Virus record (IMG/VR): IMGVR_UViG_3300015371_000054
Location: 1-52,035 of that record
Origin: a virus
Reading direction: 5' to 3' (one strand)
Length of the DNA stretch: 52,035 nucleotides
The position numbers and the translations under genes were made by a program. The notes under the pieces were generated by a model. It was not told the DNA's origin and searched no databases. It saw nothing but the letters and a program-made list of their open reading frames with translations. Positions within the stretch are counted from its first letter, which is position 1. The number at the start of each line of letters is the position of its first letter. This document shows positions 14,734 to 24,154 of the stretch, in pieces.

Positions 14734-17500
14734 CGACTTCTCGCAGTTCGAACTCAATGACATACCGAATCGGGGTTGTGCTCTGCTCTATGACCTGCAC
14801 CTTCGCCGTGATGCGAACCCACCACTGTTCTCCGGTCCAAGGACGCTGCAACAACAGTGTGCGCTGTGAGTTGGCGAGAACCAAGAACTTGGCGTACTCG
14901 GTCGAGTCCACGATATCAACCGTACACGTGATTGTACGAGAGCGAACGACGTCTGCCAGAACGATCGGGGTAGCACGACCGAAGGGTTCGAAGACTGCCA
15001 TGTCTTCGACTCGATCCCACTCGAAGCCCCGGTCGGAGATCAAGTCGATGTCGAGGTTGCGCGACGCGTCAAGCGGGTCCTTCAGCTTCCAGCGACCACC
15101 AACAGCCGCGAGCGCAGGACTGACTGTCACAACTGGTGACCAGTCACCGTACTTCACACGAGCCGACCCCGAAGGCACAACGGTCCGAGCGCGATAGTCG
15201 ACTGTAGCACCATACGGGCAGGTGTAGTCGAGCAGGCTGGTGATCGACTGCTTGTAGTCGTACTGCGTTGTCAACCAACCTAGATCCTGCCAATCGCCAC
15301 CATTGATGCGCCTCTGCACCTGGGCGAAGCTGAGGAACGCATCCGGATTCAGCTGGTCCATGACACCGAACGACTCCATCCGAATGGTGCCGGTGTTACC
15401 TGCCATGAGTACTGGATCGTCGAACACGAACACTTCAGATGCAGCGCCATCATCGATTGCTACACGCATCCCGCAGAAGGCCGCCTCAGCGGGTCCTGTA
15501 CCGGTCGCAGTGAGCTGAACGTACGCCGAAGTCGTAACGTTGACCGTAGCGCCCCAGGCGATATACATGACGTTGCCCATAGCATCGAACCAGACGATGC
15601 CAAGACGCATGTCGCGCGTTGCAGTGACTGCTCGAGCCCACCAGGATCCACTCAACGTGGTTCGGGCGAACTGTCCAAGCTGCCAGGGGTACTGTCTCCA
15701 GAGTTCCTGCGTGGAGAAGGACGTCCGTGTGTTGAACGGAGGGAACTGGAACCAACATGCTCGCTGTGTCGTAGTATCACGCGTGAACTTGTCAGCGAGC
15801 GAGCCTGTGTGTGCCGTAGCACTGCCTGCCGTATCGAACGACCCATTGATGGCATCCAGGTAGATTGCAGACGTAGTTGCGACAGTGGCATCGCCGCTCG
15901 TACCATCCCTGCCAACCTTGTTGCCAGTAGCGCACCCACCGGTCGAAGGAATGTTCGAGTCCGTATTGTCGTACGGACGGAAGGTGTGTCCATCCGTGTA
16001 GACTGTCTCCGTCGTCAAGACGCTGGCGATCTTCACGTTGTACCGAGCATAAGCCGAGTTCGCGGGCGCCGTAACCGTAGCCGTCGCCAGAACTGGAGTT
16101 GTCGTCGGACTTGCCGGGACAGCAGTCGTCCCTGTGGAAGTTGTCGACAGGAACGTGCCGGAAGAGTTGTACCAGTCGATATCCCACGACAGGTTTCGCG
16201 ATGCGCCAGTATTCATGAACGCCCAGCAACACAGTGCGTACGTCCGACCAGCAGTCACAGGGATACCCGTCGTACCGGTCCCTGGCGTTGACAAGCCACA
16301 GGTACCGGTGGAGCCCGTGCGGGTCACCTTGAACCAGCGGAAGCTTGCCATGTTGTCCTTGCCAAGACCGCTCACACCGACGGTATAGTTGGTGTTAGCG
16401 TTCAGTGCAACGAACGCAACGCTGTTGCCTGCGAAGTTACCCGACTGGTGCGACGTTGACAGCAGACTGTCCTGCCCAGCGATGTCGATCGAGACACGAC
16501 TGGAAGCCACCATCTGGTTGGTCAACGTAACCTTGGGTGCTCGCGGGCTGCCGAAGGAGTTGCCGAACGGGATTGCGTCGTACTGCGTCCACGGACCCCA
16601 ACGTTCCGGAGCTGAAGGCACTCCAGCTCGACGGCTAGCACGTGCGAACGCTTGCAGCTTTCCGACAGGCAGAGTCGGCGCGTCTGGATACAACCAGACG
16701 GTTTCAGCCGTCTCGTTCGACTGGACGAGAACTTCGCCCGAGTCCCAAAGCGCTGTCGAATCATCTGGACTGAATGTCTCATCGGCGACATCCGCTGCAG
16801 CAAAGACCTTGGCCTGTACCGACTGCATCGGGAACGCGACACCCGTACGAACAGCCTGGATCGTCGGAGCGGTCTCCCAGGTCACACTGGTCGAGTCACC
16901 CGAGATAGCCGGAGTGACTTGCGGGATGCCTGTCCAGTACGCCTGCACGTTGCAATCGAACACACGGAACGACGCATAACTTGCAGAACCCGGAATGCTC
17001 AAGTCGGCCGTTATGCGGTACGCTAGCTGATCCATCGTTGTCGGAAGTGGCATACCTAACGCCGACGGCTGACTGATGTCCTGCAGGTAGTAGATCCAAT
17101 CCGTCGCCACGAAGTACACTGAAGGGCCAGGCAACGCCAGCGACAGCGTTTGCACCGACCGATAGTTCGTGGGAACGCGCCCGCCTGTATCCACCTGCAT
17201 GTCGAGGAGGAACATCTCGATCGTGCACTTGACCGTCTGGTTGACACCAGTCTGGCAGTTCATCGCGAAGCGGATCTTCTGAATCTCCGTACCCGCAGGA
17301 GGAGAGGTTCCAAGTCCAGCTCCACCGAGGAAGTGGGTCACACGCCAGTCGGTCGACGTCCCAGCAGTAGTCTGTTCGATGTAGGTGGCGTTGTTCGCAT
17401 CGGTGACGGCTGCCACGCTATCTGCGGCGCCTCCACCAATGGCTACGCGAACGTCTGGTGCCAGCAGCCCAACTGCATTGTTGACATTGATGAACGGCAT
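14714..17500 (-). CDS. Large minor tail protein (distal tail-like, multi-domain)
   Basis: A 928-residue protein encoded right after the tape measure. The N-terminal half is Thr/Ser/Ala-rich with several beta-sandwich stretches, including a fibronectin-like segment and a carbohydrate-binding-like segment (ARYNVKIAS...VYTDGHTFRPY). The last ~130 residues (WKLKDPLDASRNLDIDL to the end) look like the distal tail protein that links tube and baseplate. It would help build the tail tip. Domain limits are uncertain. Confidence 0.7.
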   Translation of the reverse strand: MPFINVNNAVGLLAPDVRVAIGGGAADSVAAVTDANNATYIEQTTAGTSTDWRVTHFLGGAGLGTSPPAGTEIQKIRFAMNCQTGVNQTVKCTIEMFLLDMQVDTGGRVPTNYRSVQTLSLALPGPSVYFVATDWIYYLQDISQPSALGMPLPTTMDQLAYRITADLSIPGSASYASFRVFDCNVQAYWTGIPQVTPAISGDSTSVTWETAPTIQAVRTGVAFPMQSVQAKVFAAADVADETFSPDDSTALWDSGEVLVQSNETAETVWLYPDAPTLPVGKLQAFARASRRAGVPSAPERWGPWTQYDAIPFGNSFGSPRAPKVTLTNQMVASSRVSIDIAGQDSLLSTSHQSGNFAGNSVAFVALNANTNYTVGVSGLGKDNMASFRWFKVTRTGSTGTCGLSTPGTGTTGIPVTAGRTYALCCWAFMNTGASRNLSWDIDWYNSSGTFLSTTSTGTTAVPASPTTTPVLATATVTAPANSAYARYNVKIASVLTTETVYTDGHTFRPYDNTDSNIPSTGGCATGNKVGRDGTSGDATVATTSAIYLDAINGSFDTAGSATAHTGSLADKFTRDTTTQRACWFQFPPFNTRTSFSTQELWRQYPWQLGQFARTTLSGSWWARAVTATRDMRLGIVWFDAMGNVMYIAWGATVNVTTSAYVQLTATGTGPAEAAFCGMRVAIDDGAASEVFVFDDPVLMAGNTGTIRMESFGVMDQLNPDAFLSFAQVQRRINGGDWQDLGWLTTQYDYKQSITSLLDYTCPYGATVDYRARTVVPSGSARVKYGDWSPVVTVSPALAAVGGRWKLKDPLDASRNLDIDLISDRGFEWDRVEDMAVFEPFGRATPIVLADVVRSRTITCTVDIVDSTEYAKFLVLANSQRTLLLQRPWTGEQWWVRITAKVQVIEQSTTPIRYVIEFELREVDVPSVT

Positions 17501-20469
17501 TACTGCCCCCTCGCCACTGTCACGAGATCCCTCAGTCGGCGATCGACCGCCTCTTCCACTTCACTGGCACGCGTTGGACCGTAGAAGTTCATCTGCACGC
17601 TTACGCCACCACCGCCACTCGGAGGTAGTTCAGCCATCGCTGTCGCCATGCCCGTCACCTGCTTGAACACGTTATGGGGGAACACATACCCGTTCGACCC
17701 AGGAACGAAGAGCTCCGGACCCTTCTCACCGACAACGTGCAGGACGTCCTTCAACACCGGTCCACCGTTGGCAACGAATGGCACACCTGGGATGTTGAGA
17801 CCGCCAGGAAGGATAGATCCGGACGCTGCCTGCTTGATCCGTGCAATGGCTCCAGCTGCCCTGTCTGCGGCGCTCACGACAGAGCTCACCATACCTGCAA
17901 CACCACTGACGATGCCGCTGATTGCACCAGCGATCGACGACGCAAGGCCAGTTATGATACCGGCAGCTGTACGAACCGGGCTGGGCAGCGAGTTCCAGAA
18001 TCCGTCCCAGATGCCCCGCACGGTACTGATCGCGCTGGAGATGGCACTCGAGATCGCCGACATTGCACTCGTCACAGCGGACTTGATCGCGTTGAACACC
18101 GTCGATGCGATCGACAACATGATATTCCACGTCGACGCCCAGAGCGACGCCCAGAGGGCCAACTGCGACGTGATCGCTCCACCAATATTGGACAGCACAC
18201 TGGAAATGGTCGCCTTGATCGCGTTCATGACTACGCCGGTGATGTTAGCCATCAACTGGAACTGTGCCTGCCAGCTGGTGTAGATCAGACCAGCGGTCAC
18301 CTGTACGATACCGAGGATGAGCTGGAGGGCTGTCGAGATGACGGTCTGGATGGCATTCCACCACGTGCTTGCGATCAGGTGCAGACCCTCGTGCACCTTC
18401 TCCCAGTTCAGAGTCAGGATACCGGCAATGATGTCCAGGTACCCTCTGATCAGGTCTAGGTCCCCCGTGATGACCTGCACGATGAGTGGCCAGAACGTGT
18501 CGACGATCGTCTTGAGCCCTGTGTGGATGTTCGTCCAGATCGCCGACCAGAGCGTCCACGCCAACGCGAGCGCCAGACCGATTGCCTGCACTGCGCGTGT
18601 GACGATGATGACGATGTCATCCCAGATCGGTCCAGCATCCTTCTGGATGGTCTCCCAGATCTGCTGGATGCCTGGACCAAAGTAGTTCAGCAGCCAATCC
18701 CAGAACCCCTGCAGCTTCTGCCAGAACGTCTGTACCGCGGCGTACGAGTCATCCCATGCCGTCTTCGTCTTAGTCTTGATGTCGTCCCAGATCTGCGGGA
18801 CGTTGGCTTGCATCCACTCGACCGAAGTCTGCACGGCATCCTTGGACGCGGTGAACGCTGTGACGATGGCATCACGCACAGTGGGCCAGACGTCTTCAGC
18901 CTTCGTCTTGATAGCATCCCAAATCGGCGGCACGTTGTCACGCAGCCAGTTCATCGCAGTCTCTGCCGCACTCTTGATCGCGTCCCAGACCGGCGGACCG
19001 TGCTCTACCAACCACTTCCAAACAGTCTCCGCAGCACTCTTGATGGCTGGCCAGAGAGTGTTGACCCACCAGTTCTTGATGGTGTCCCAGTTCCGGTAGA
19101 TCAGGTACCCTGCAGCTGCTATGGCTGCAATCCAGAACCCTAGTGTTGCCAGGATACCAATAACGGCACCCAGACCACCAATGAGCTCGATAGCACCCCA
19201 GAGCAGAGCGAACACCCCGATGGCAGTGATGATGATGCCGACAATAGTGAGGATGGCGAATCCGAGAGCAGCCCACTTCGCAATCGACTTCAACGTCGCA
19301 TCACCGAGACCGTTCAGCCAGTCGGTGATCTTGATGCCGATGTCGTACATCTTCTCCAGAACCGGAATGAGGGCATCGCCGATCTTGATCCTGAAGACGT
19401 CCCAGTTGTTCTTGAGCTGCTGCGCCTTCGTGGCAGGCGTATCGAACATGATGTCGTACGCACTCTGCAGTGCCCCAGACGAGTTCACCATTTCGTCCAC
19501 GCGCTGGTTGAGCTCGTCAAAGTTGTTGATCGCCAAGTCCCAGAACCGTCTGGACTGGATCGTGCCTCCCGCACCTTGGAAGAGGTCTGCTAGTGCCTTC
19601 GCCTTCTGCTTGTCTGTCAACCCAGACAGAGTCTTCCCCAGATCCGTTGCAACATCGTTCAGGGGACGGAAGTTGCCCGTAGCATCGAACACCGAGATGC
19701 CGATGTCGTTCATATGCTTGGCGAAGACTGGGTTCGCCAATGTGTCCATGGCACGCGCAGCAGTCGTCGACGCCATAGCGGTGCTCAAGCCATTCCGGGT
19801 AAGGAAGGCGAGCGTTCCAGCCAAGGTCTGATACGTCTGGTGAGCGCGCTGGGCTGACGGGATCGATCGACCGATTGTGGACGCGAACTCCTTGTACGTT
19901 CCAACGCCCTTACGGACCAACTGGAACGTCACGTCCTGGATCATGCCCAGGTCCTGCACCGACAGCCCGAAGCCGTTCATCACAGCGATCGACTGCCGGC
20001 TCGCCTCCTGTACCGTCACCTGGCCCGCAACAGCAGACTTGGCAAAGCTTGTCAGAAGGACTTCCGCCTGAGGAACACTGACATCCAACGAAGAGAAGAT
20101 GTCGTACAAGGCGGGCTGGAGCTCCTTGAGGGGAGCTGCGACAGAACTCGCCACGCGAAGACCGATGTCAGCGATGTCTTGCACGGACACACCCAGCTGA
20201 TCGACCTGTGTCAAGGTCAACGCCGCCGTCTGGTTGTAATCCTGTGCTGCCTTGGTCCAGTCATACAGGACCGAAAGCCCCTTGGCGCCGACGGCAGTCA
20301 AGCCGACGCCGACGCCAACGAGAGCTGCACCCGTTCGAATCGTATGCAGGGCCGCTTGCTCAGCGCTCTTCCCGACATTATCGAACGCCAGACCGACGTC
20401 ACGGATCACACGCGACGCCTGGTCCTTCGCCCTAATGACGAGGAGAATGTCCCTGGTTCCGACGGGCAC
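17500..20469 (-). CDS. Tape measure protein
   Basis: A 989-residue protein, the second-largest in the window, with a GTG start inside the end of the chaperone extension gene. It has a helical N-terminus, a hydrophobic middle (about 400-460) and a long series of Trp-rich units of the form PIWDAIKTKAEDVW and WPAIKSAAETVWKWL, typical of actinophage tape measures. It sets tail length and helps DNA entry. At about 1.5 Å per residue it would give a tail near 150 nm, a siphovirus size. Confidence 0.93.
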   Translation of the reverse strand: MPVGTRDILLVIRAKDQASRVIRDVGLAFDNVGKSAEQAALHTIRTGAALVGVGVGLTAVGAKGLSVLYDWTKAAQDYNQTAALTLTQVDQLGVSVQDIADIGLRVASSVAAPLKELQPALYDIFSSLDVSVPQAEVLLTSFAKSAVAGQVTVQEASRQSIAVMNGFGLSVQDLGMIQDVTFQLVRKGVGTYKEFASTIGRSIPSAQRAHQTYQTLAGTLAFLTRNGLSTAMASTTAARAMDTLANPVFAKHMNDIGISVFDATGNFRPLNDVATDLGKTLSGLTDKQKAKALADLFQGAGGTIQSRRFWDLAINNFDELNQRVDEMVNSSGALQSAYDIMFDTPATKAQQLKNNWDVFRIKIGDALIPVLEKMYDIGIKITDWLNGLGDATLKSIAKWAALGFAILTIVGIIITAIGVFALLWGAIELIGGLGAVIGILATLGFWIAAIAAAGYLIYRNWDTIKNWWVNTLWPAIKSAAETVWKWLVEHGPPVWDAIKSAAETAMNWLRDNVPPIWDAIKTKAEDVWPTVRDAIVTAFTASKDAVQTSVEWMQANVPQIWDDIKTKTKTAWDDSYAAVQTFWQKLQGFWDWLLNYFGPGIQQIWETIQKDAGPIWDDIVIIVTRAVQAIGLALALAWTLWSAIWTNIHTGLKTIVDTFWPLIVQVITGDLDLIRGYLDIIAGILTLNWEKVHEGLHLIASTWWNAIQTVISTALQLILGIVQVTAGLIYTSWQAQFQLMANITGVVMNAIKATISSVLSNIGGAITSQLALWASLWASTWNIMLSIASTVFNAIKSAVTSAMSAISSAISSAISTVRGIWDGFWNSLPSPVRTAAGIITGLASSIAGAISGIVSGVAGMVSSVVSAADRAAGAIARIKQAASGSILPGGLNIPGVPFVANGGPVLKDVLHVVGEKGPELFVPGSNGYVFPHNVFKQVTGMATAMAELPPSGGGGVSVQMNFYGPTRASEVEEAVDRRLRDLVTVARGQ

Positions 20470-20707
20470 TTTCTTTCCGCTCCCTCCGCTTCTCGTCCAG
20501 TTCTTGCCTCTCGGCCTGGAATCTGAACACGTTCTGGCACATCAACCAGGTGAAGGAATCCTGTTCGAAGATCCCACCTGGTCCGGGAAGACTGTGGGTG
20601 AGCTGGACGACGTTGGCCAACCCCACCCAGAACAGGATGTCCTCGTTGTCGGGGTCGTCTTTCTTCCCCTTGTCGTAGACAACGAAGTCCCGGACCCGGT
20701 TGGTCAG
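20432..20707 (-). CDS. Tail assembly chaperone, frameshift extension (GT fusion part)
   Basis: This reading frame has no good start of its own. It joins the preceding 130-residue chaperone by a -1 shift at GGGAAAC, adding 91 residues (LTNRVRDFVVYDKG... to ...NQGHSPRH) for a 221-residue product. Phage lambda G/GT is the model: the short and long forms bind the tape measure and tail tube subunits. The frame ends inside the tape measure start. Confidence 0.88.
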   Translation of the reverse strand: MTNRVRDFVVYDKGKKDDPDNEDILFWVGLANVVQLTHSLPGPGGIFEQDSFTWLMCQNVFRFQAERQELDEKRRERKESARRNQGHSPRH

Positions 20708-21096
20708 TTTCCCAGGTCACCCTCGAACTGGTTCAGCTTGTTGATGGCCTCACCGATCTCCTGCCCGACGCGCGGGTCGAGCATCTCGATGGTGAACGCG
20801 GCCGAGAAGTCGAGCGCGTTGCCCTGATCGTCCTCCAGGTTGTGAGCTGCGATGCAGTGCTTGAACTCGAAGCGAGCCACGTCGAGACCTGCGATGGCCA
20901 CGTCGGCCACCATCTCGCCTCGGCGGGAAGGCTGTCCGCTCTCGCCGTTGGCTGCACGCATCGACAGGTTCATGGCGATCTCTTGCCGCTTGAGCCACTG
21001 CCCGTAGGTCATACGGCGTAGCTCCACGAACCCGCCTGCGCACGTCGTCAGGTCGACGTGTTCCGTGTCCAAGATGTTGTTGGTTGCGCGGGGCAT
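20704..21096 (-). CDS. Tail assembly chaperone (G-type)
   Basis: A 130-residue protein between the tail tube and tape measure genes, the fixed position of the G chaperone. It is helical with a mixed-charge C-terminus ending in EGDLGN followed by TGA. The slippery heptamer occupies the last codons, so most ribosomes stop here and a minority make the longer GT protein. Confidence 0.88.
   Translation of the reverse strand: MPRATNNILDTEHVDLTTCAGGFVELRRMTYGQWLKRQEIAMNLSMRAANGESGQPSRRGEMVADVAIAGLDVARFEFKHCIAAHNLEDDQGNALDFSAAFTIEMLDPRVGQEIGEAINKLNQFEGDLGN
20707..20713 (-). other. Programmed -1 ribosomal frameshift site GGGAAAC
   Basis: Read on the minus strand, the last sense codons of the G frame are CTG GGA AAC before TGA. 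This contains GGGAAAC, a textbook X-XXY-YYZ slippery heptamer. Slipping one base back opens a frame of 91 further codons in the exact place expected for the T extension. Confidence 0.9.
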
Positions 21097-21115
21097 TTGG
21101 GGTGTTGCCTCCTGG

Positions 21116-22057
21116 TCAGGTGATGGACTCTTGGCACTTCACGATGATCTCGTACGACTTCGACGATGTCGTGTCGTAGAGACCTTGCCACCCAATCTGT
21201 GCCATGTGCAGGGTGCCCTGGTCGGCCAGGCCGTCCAGTTCGTAGGTGTCCCGCTTCGCGTTCGCCAGCTTGATCGCCACGCTGTTGTTGACGCCCTTGG
21301 TGCAGACGATGTTGACGGACGAAGCGGTCAGGTTCTTCCAGGCGTCGTACTCGGTACGGCTGGAGAAGTCACGGGTGATCGACGCCGTGACCTCACGCTG
21401 ACCGAATCGCACGAACTGTGCCTGTGTCGTGCCGTTGATCCGGTTCTCCGCCACGGCGTTGTCGTTGATCGTGACGGTGAAGTCGCTACAGTCGAAGACC
21501 TGCGACGCGGTCGGGATCTCGATGGTGTACTTGTCGGCGCCGTACACCGTGTCGGTGGCGGTTGCCGTGTAGGTCGGGAGCGACTGCGACGCCTCACCCA
21601 GACCCTGGATGGAGAACTTCACGTGCGGGATCCCGTCCTGCAGGGAGAACTCCATCTGCGACACGATACAGCCGACGTAGCCGAACGTGACGCCAGCGCG
21701 AGTGACCGTGATCGACAGACCAGGCTTGGTCGTGCTGATGGCTGCGTGCGTCGGCGTGCAGGTGTAGGTGAAGTCGGTTGAGCCCGACTTGACGATGGTG
21801 TTGCGCGAGACGTAGAGGAAGTACGGCAGGACCGACTCCATCAGCTCCATCTCGATGTCGCCCTCGACGTGGCTGTAGCCGGCGAGGATGTCGAGGTTGT
21901 CCGCCAAGCCTCGAATGACGCGGCGGTCGACGTGGTCACGGTTGTCCGTGAGCGTCTCGTTCACGATGGGGAAGAAGCGCGTGGGCGGGACGTACGTGCC
22001 GGCGGTCGTCTCGAAGGCGATGCCGATGAAGCCCTGCGCATGGATTCCGACGGCCAC
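21116..22057 (-). CDS. Major tail tube protein
   Basis: A 313-residue beta-rich protein starting MAVGIHAQGFIGIAFETTAGTY, a form shared by many siphovirus tail tube proteins. Its repeated beta-strands (KPGLSITVTRAG, HVKFSIQGLGEA) and position just before the chaperone pair support the call. It should be one of the most abundant virion proteins. Confidence 0.85.
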   Translation of the reverse strand: MAVGIHAQGFIGIAFETTAGTYVPPTRFFPIVNETLTDNRDHVDRRVIRGLADNLDILAGYSHVEGDIEMELMESVLPYFLYVSRNTIVKSGSTDFTYTCTPTHAAISTTKPGLSITVTRAGVTFGYVGCIVSQMEFSLQDGIPHVKFSIQGLGEASQSLPTYTATATDTVYGADKYTIEIPTASQVFDCSDFTVTINDNAVAENRINGTTQAQFVRFGQREVTASITRDFSSRTEYDAWKNLTASSVNIVCTKGVNNSVAIKLANAKRDTYELDGLADQGTLHMAQIGWQGLYDTTSSKSYEIIVKCQESIT

Positions 22058-22059
22058 TG

Positions 22060-22347
22060 TTAGCCCTCCTTCTTCGCGGCCCCTGTGGCCTTCTTGTCCA
22101 CAGGGGTGTCCTCATCTTGTCCGGTCGCCTCTGCGGCTCCGGGGATGATGACCGTCTCCGACACGGTTGTGTCCGGAACCTTGAGGGTGCCGCCCTTCGG
22201 CCAATCCTGGCCCGTCTGCGCACACCAGTTCGCCTTCTGCTCGTCCGTCACGTCGGAGGTCGCACCGTTGGGGAAGAGCCCCAGGTGCATGACTTCGATC
22301 TCGTCACCCTTCGGTCGCGACGGCAGGTGGACTTCTACCTTGCTCAT
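22060..22347 (-). CDS. Hypothetical protein in tail module
   Basis: A 95-residue, acidic to mixed-charge protein between the tail terminator and tail tube genes. It has a disordered-looking C-terminus (EATGQDEDTPVDKKATGAAKKEG). The start overlaps the terminator gene stop (ATGA). No known motif is seen. Confidence 0.65.
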   Translation of the reverse strand: MSKVEVHLPSRPKGDEIEVMHLGLFPNGATSDVTDEQKANWCAQTGQDWPKGGTLKVPDTTVSETVIIPGAAEATGQDEDTPVDKKATGAAKKEG

Positions 22348-22787
22348 GCTGCCTCCGACATGATTGTCTTCGTGAGTCCGGTCCAAGTCACTCGACTGGA
22401 ACGGTACCACGATCTGGCTTTGTTGCTGTAACCCGGTTCGATCGTCCGCACGTAGCCGTGGATGACGGTACCACCGAGTGACAGATCTTGGTGGAGGAGG
22501 CTCATGACCGCCTCCGAGACCTGGATTGCCTCCATCTCCGTAACCTCTTGGTTCTGCAGGATGGAGTGGTAGATCATGACGTATGCGGTCATGTTGTTGT
22601 CTGTCCGGTTTGGCATTCCGGTCAGCTCGCGAGTGAGGGGACCAGGCACGACACACGCCGCTGGCGTGTGAGGGAGGAGTGCCTGATCCCCGAGCCAGAC
22701 ATCTTCGATGCCTAGGGCGACTGAGTTGGCGATCAACAGGTCGTAGATCGCCTGACACACGACGGAGACGCGGTCGGTCTGAGCCAT
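22344..22787 (-). CDS. Tail terminator-like protein
   Basis: A 147-residue protein beginning MAQTDRVSVVCQAIYDLL. The CVVPGPLTRELTGM...YVMIYHSIL segment has the alpha/beta layout of tail terminators (gpU-like). It lies between the gpG-like completion protein and the tail tube gene, as expected. Its start overlaps the upstream stop by one base (TGATG). Confidence 0.65.
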   Translation of the reverse strand: MAQTDRVSVVCQAIYDLLIANSVALGIEDVWLGDQALLPHTPAACVVPGPLTRELTGMPNRTDNNMTAYVMIYHSILQNQEVTEMEAIQVSEAVMSLLHQDLSLGGTVIHGYVRTIEPGYSNKARSWYRSSRVTWTGLTKTIMSEAA

Positions 22788-23227
22788 CACCAGCTCCCCA
22801 ACGCGGAGTCGATCCACTTGCCGAAGACCTCTTCGATCGCCGCCTCATCTTCGGGCTGGAACAACGCCCAGACTCGGGCAGGCCCGAAAGCCCACCCGGT
22901 CTGGTGAATCCCGCCGTACGAAGGCCCACCTTGAGCTGTCGCGTCGGTTGCCGTGACGCTCCAAAGGCTAGGCGAACTTGCTGCACCCTGAAGTTCGCCA
23001 GTGGCGATCAGAACGCTGCCGAGGTCAGAGTGCTGCGCCTCTGTGGATGCTGCGTGCGCTGCCCACGTAGGACGCCCACCGCTTGCGAAGTTCTCCGCCA
23101 ACGAAGGAACCATCACTTCGCTGACTGCCTGCTGCAGAGGCTTGCGTAGGTCCTCGAACTCATGTCCGAGTACCGCGAACGCAGCAGCCATCACCGCTGC
23201 AGGCGGGAACATGGTGACCTCGAGCAT
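22787..23227 (-). CDS. Virion morphogenesis protein (Mu gpG / tail completion type)
   Basis: A 146-residue protein matching the phage virion morphogenesis family. ENFASGGRPTW, then LIATGELQGAA, then GGIHQTG and a closing helix IEEVFGKWIDS follow the family order. These proteins close the head-tail junction or start the tail. Its presence agrees with the other Mu-like head genes upstream. Confidence 0.75.
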   Translation of the reverse strand: MLEVTMFPPAAVMAAAFAVLGHEFEDLRKPLQQAVSEVMVPSLAENFASGGRPTWAAHAASTEAQHSDLGSVLIATGELQGAASSPSLWSVTATDATAQGGPSYGGIHQTGWAFGPARVWALFQPEDEAAIEEVFGKWIDSALGSW

Positions 23228-23682
23228 CAGAACTGCTGCCCGACTTGGAACATGAGCGGCGACGCCATCTCGTTCGTGGGATCGGTCTCCGCTAGTTGAG
23301 TTGACGCATCGTTGGGCCAGAAGACAGGCGTCCCAGCTGCCGAAGTCGATATGCCGGGGATGTCCATCTCTCCAGACAAGAGCTGGTCCAGGATCATGTC
23401 CCAGGTCTTGTCAAGGTAGACGGAGTAGTTGTTGTCCTCTTCCAGGCTCTCCGAGTACTGGCGCCGATAGTACATCGACGCGTACTTCATGGCCATCATC
23501 TGGAGGACGTAGCTCGGGGTGGTCCCCGAGCCCGTCCAGCCAGACGTGTCGAAGCGAGCAACCAGACGACCGAACGTCATGTTCTTGACCAAGTCCTCGA
23601 GGTTGCTGTCGATCGACTGGATCGTCAGCTTCGTCCCTTCGAGGAAGGTCTGCACAAGGTTGGTCGTCAGGAAGCTCGCCAC
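23227..23682 (-). CDS. Head-tail connector protein
   Basis: A 151-residue, mainly helical protein (MTFGRLVARF, LQMMAMKYASMYYRRQYSE) placed after the capsid genes. Length and position fit head-tail adaptors that sit under the portal. The assignment rests chiefly on gene order. Confidence 0.6.
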   Translation of the reverse strand: MASFLTTNLVQTFLEGTKLTIQSIDSNLEDLVKNMTFGRLVARFDTSGWTGSGTTPSYVLQMMAMKYASMYYRRQYSESLEEDNNYSVYLDKTWDMILDQLLSGEMDIPGISTSAAGTPVFWPNDASTQLAETDPTNEMASPLMFQVGQQF

Positions 23683-23687
23683 GACGC

Positions 23688-24143
23688 CTACTTCTTGGTG
23701 GCGGCCTTCGCCGCCGTCACGGACTCGGGGGCACCGGGCGTCGTGGTCTTGGCCTCGACGTCGGGGGTCTCCTCGCCCTTGTCGGCCAGGTTCTCGAGGG
23801 CGCCGAGCTGCTCCTTGAGGGCGCCGATCTTCTCGTCCTCCGTGGGCTCGTCCGGCTCCTCGGGCGCCTCCGGCTCGGGGGCGTCTCGGGCCTCCTCCAG
23901 CGCCGCGATGTGGGCGCGCAGTGCCTCGATCTCCGCGTCCTTCGACGCGACGATGAGGCCGAGGTCCGCTTCGGTTCCGGTCGGCACGCTGCTGATGGCG
24001 CCGGCAGCGCGCAGCTGCTCGACGACATCGTCCGGGAACGTGCCGGCCTTGACGGTCTCGCCCTCCTCGACCTCGACGATCTTGCCGTCGCTGCCGGGAT
24101 CGGGGTCTGACCAGCGGATGCGGGTGACTGCGTAGTCGGGCAT
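23688..24143 (-). CDS. Hypothetical head protein with coiled coil
   Basis: A 151-residue protein starting MPDYAVTRIRW. Residues about 70-87 form a heptad-like helix (KDAEIEALRAHIAALEEA) and the rest is Pro/Glu-rich and probably disordered. Its GC content is higher than its neighbours. It follows the major capsid gene, so a head or connector role is likely but unproven. Confidence 0.6.
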   Translation of the reverse strand: MPDYAVTRIRWSDPDPGSDGKIVEVEEGETVKAGTFPDDVVEQLRAAGAISSVPTGTEADLGLIVASKDAEIEALRAHIAALEEARDAPEPEAPEEPDEPTEDEKIGALKEQLGALENLADKGEETPDVEAKTTTPGAPESVTAAKAATKK

Positions 24144-24154
24144 GTCTCCTCCTC

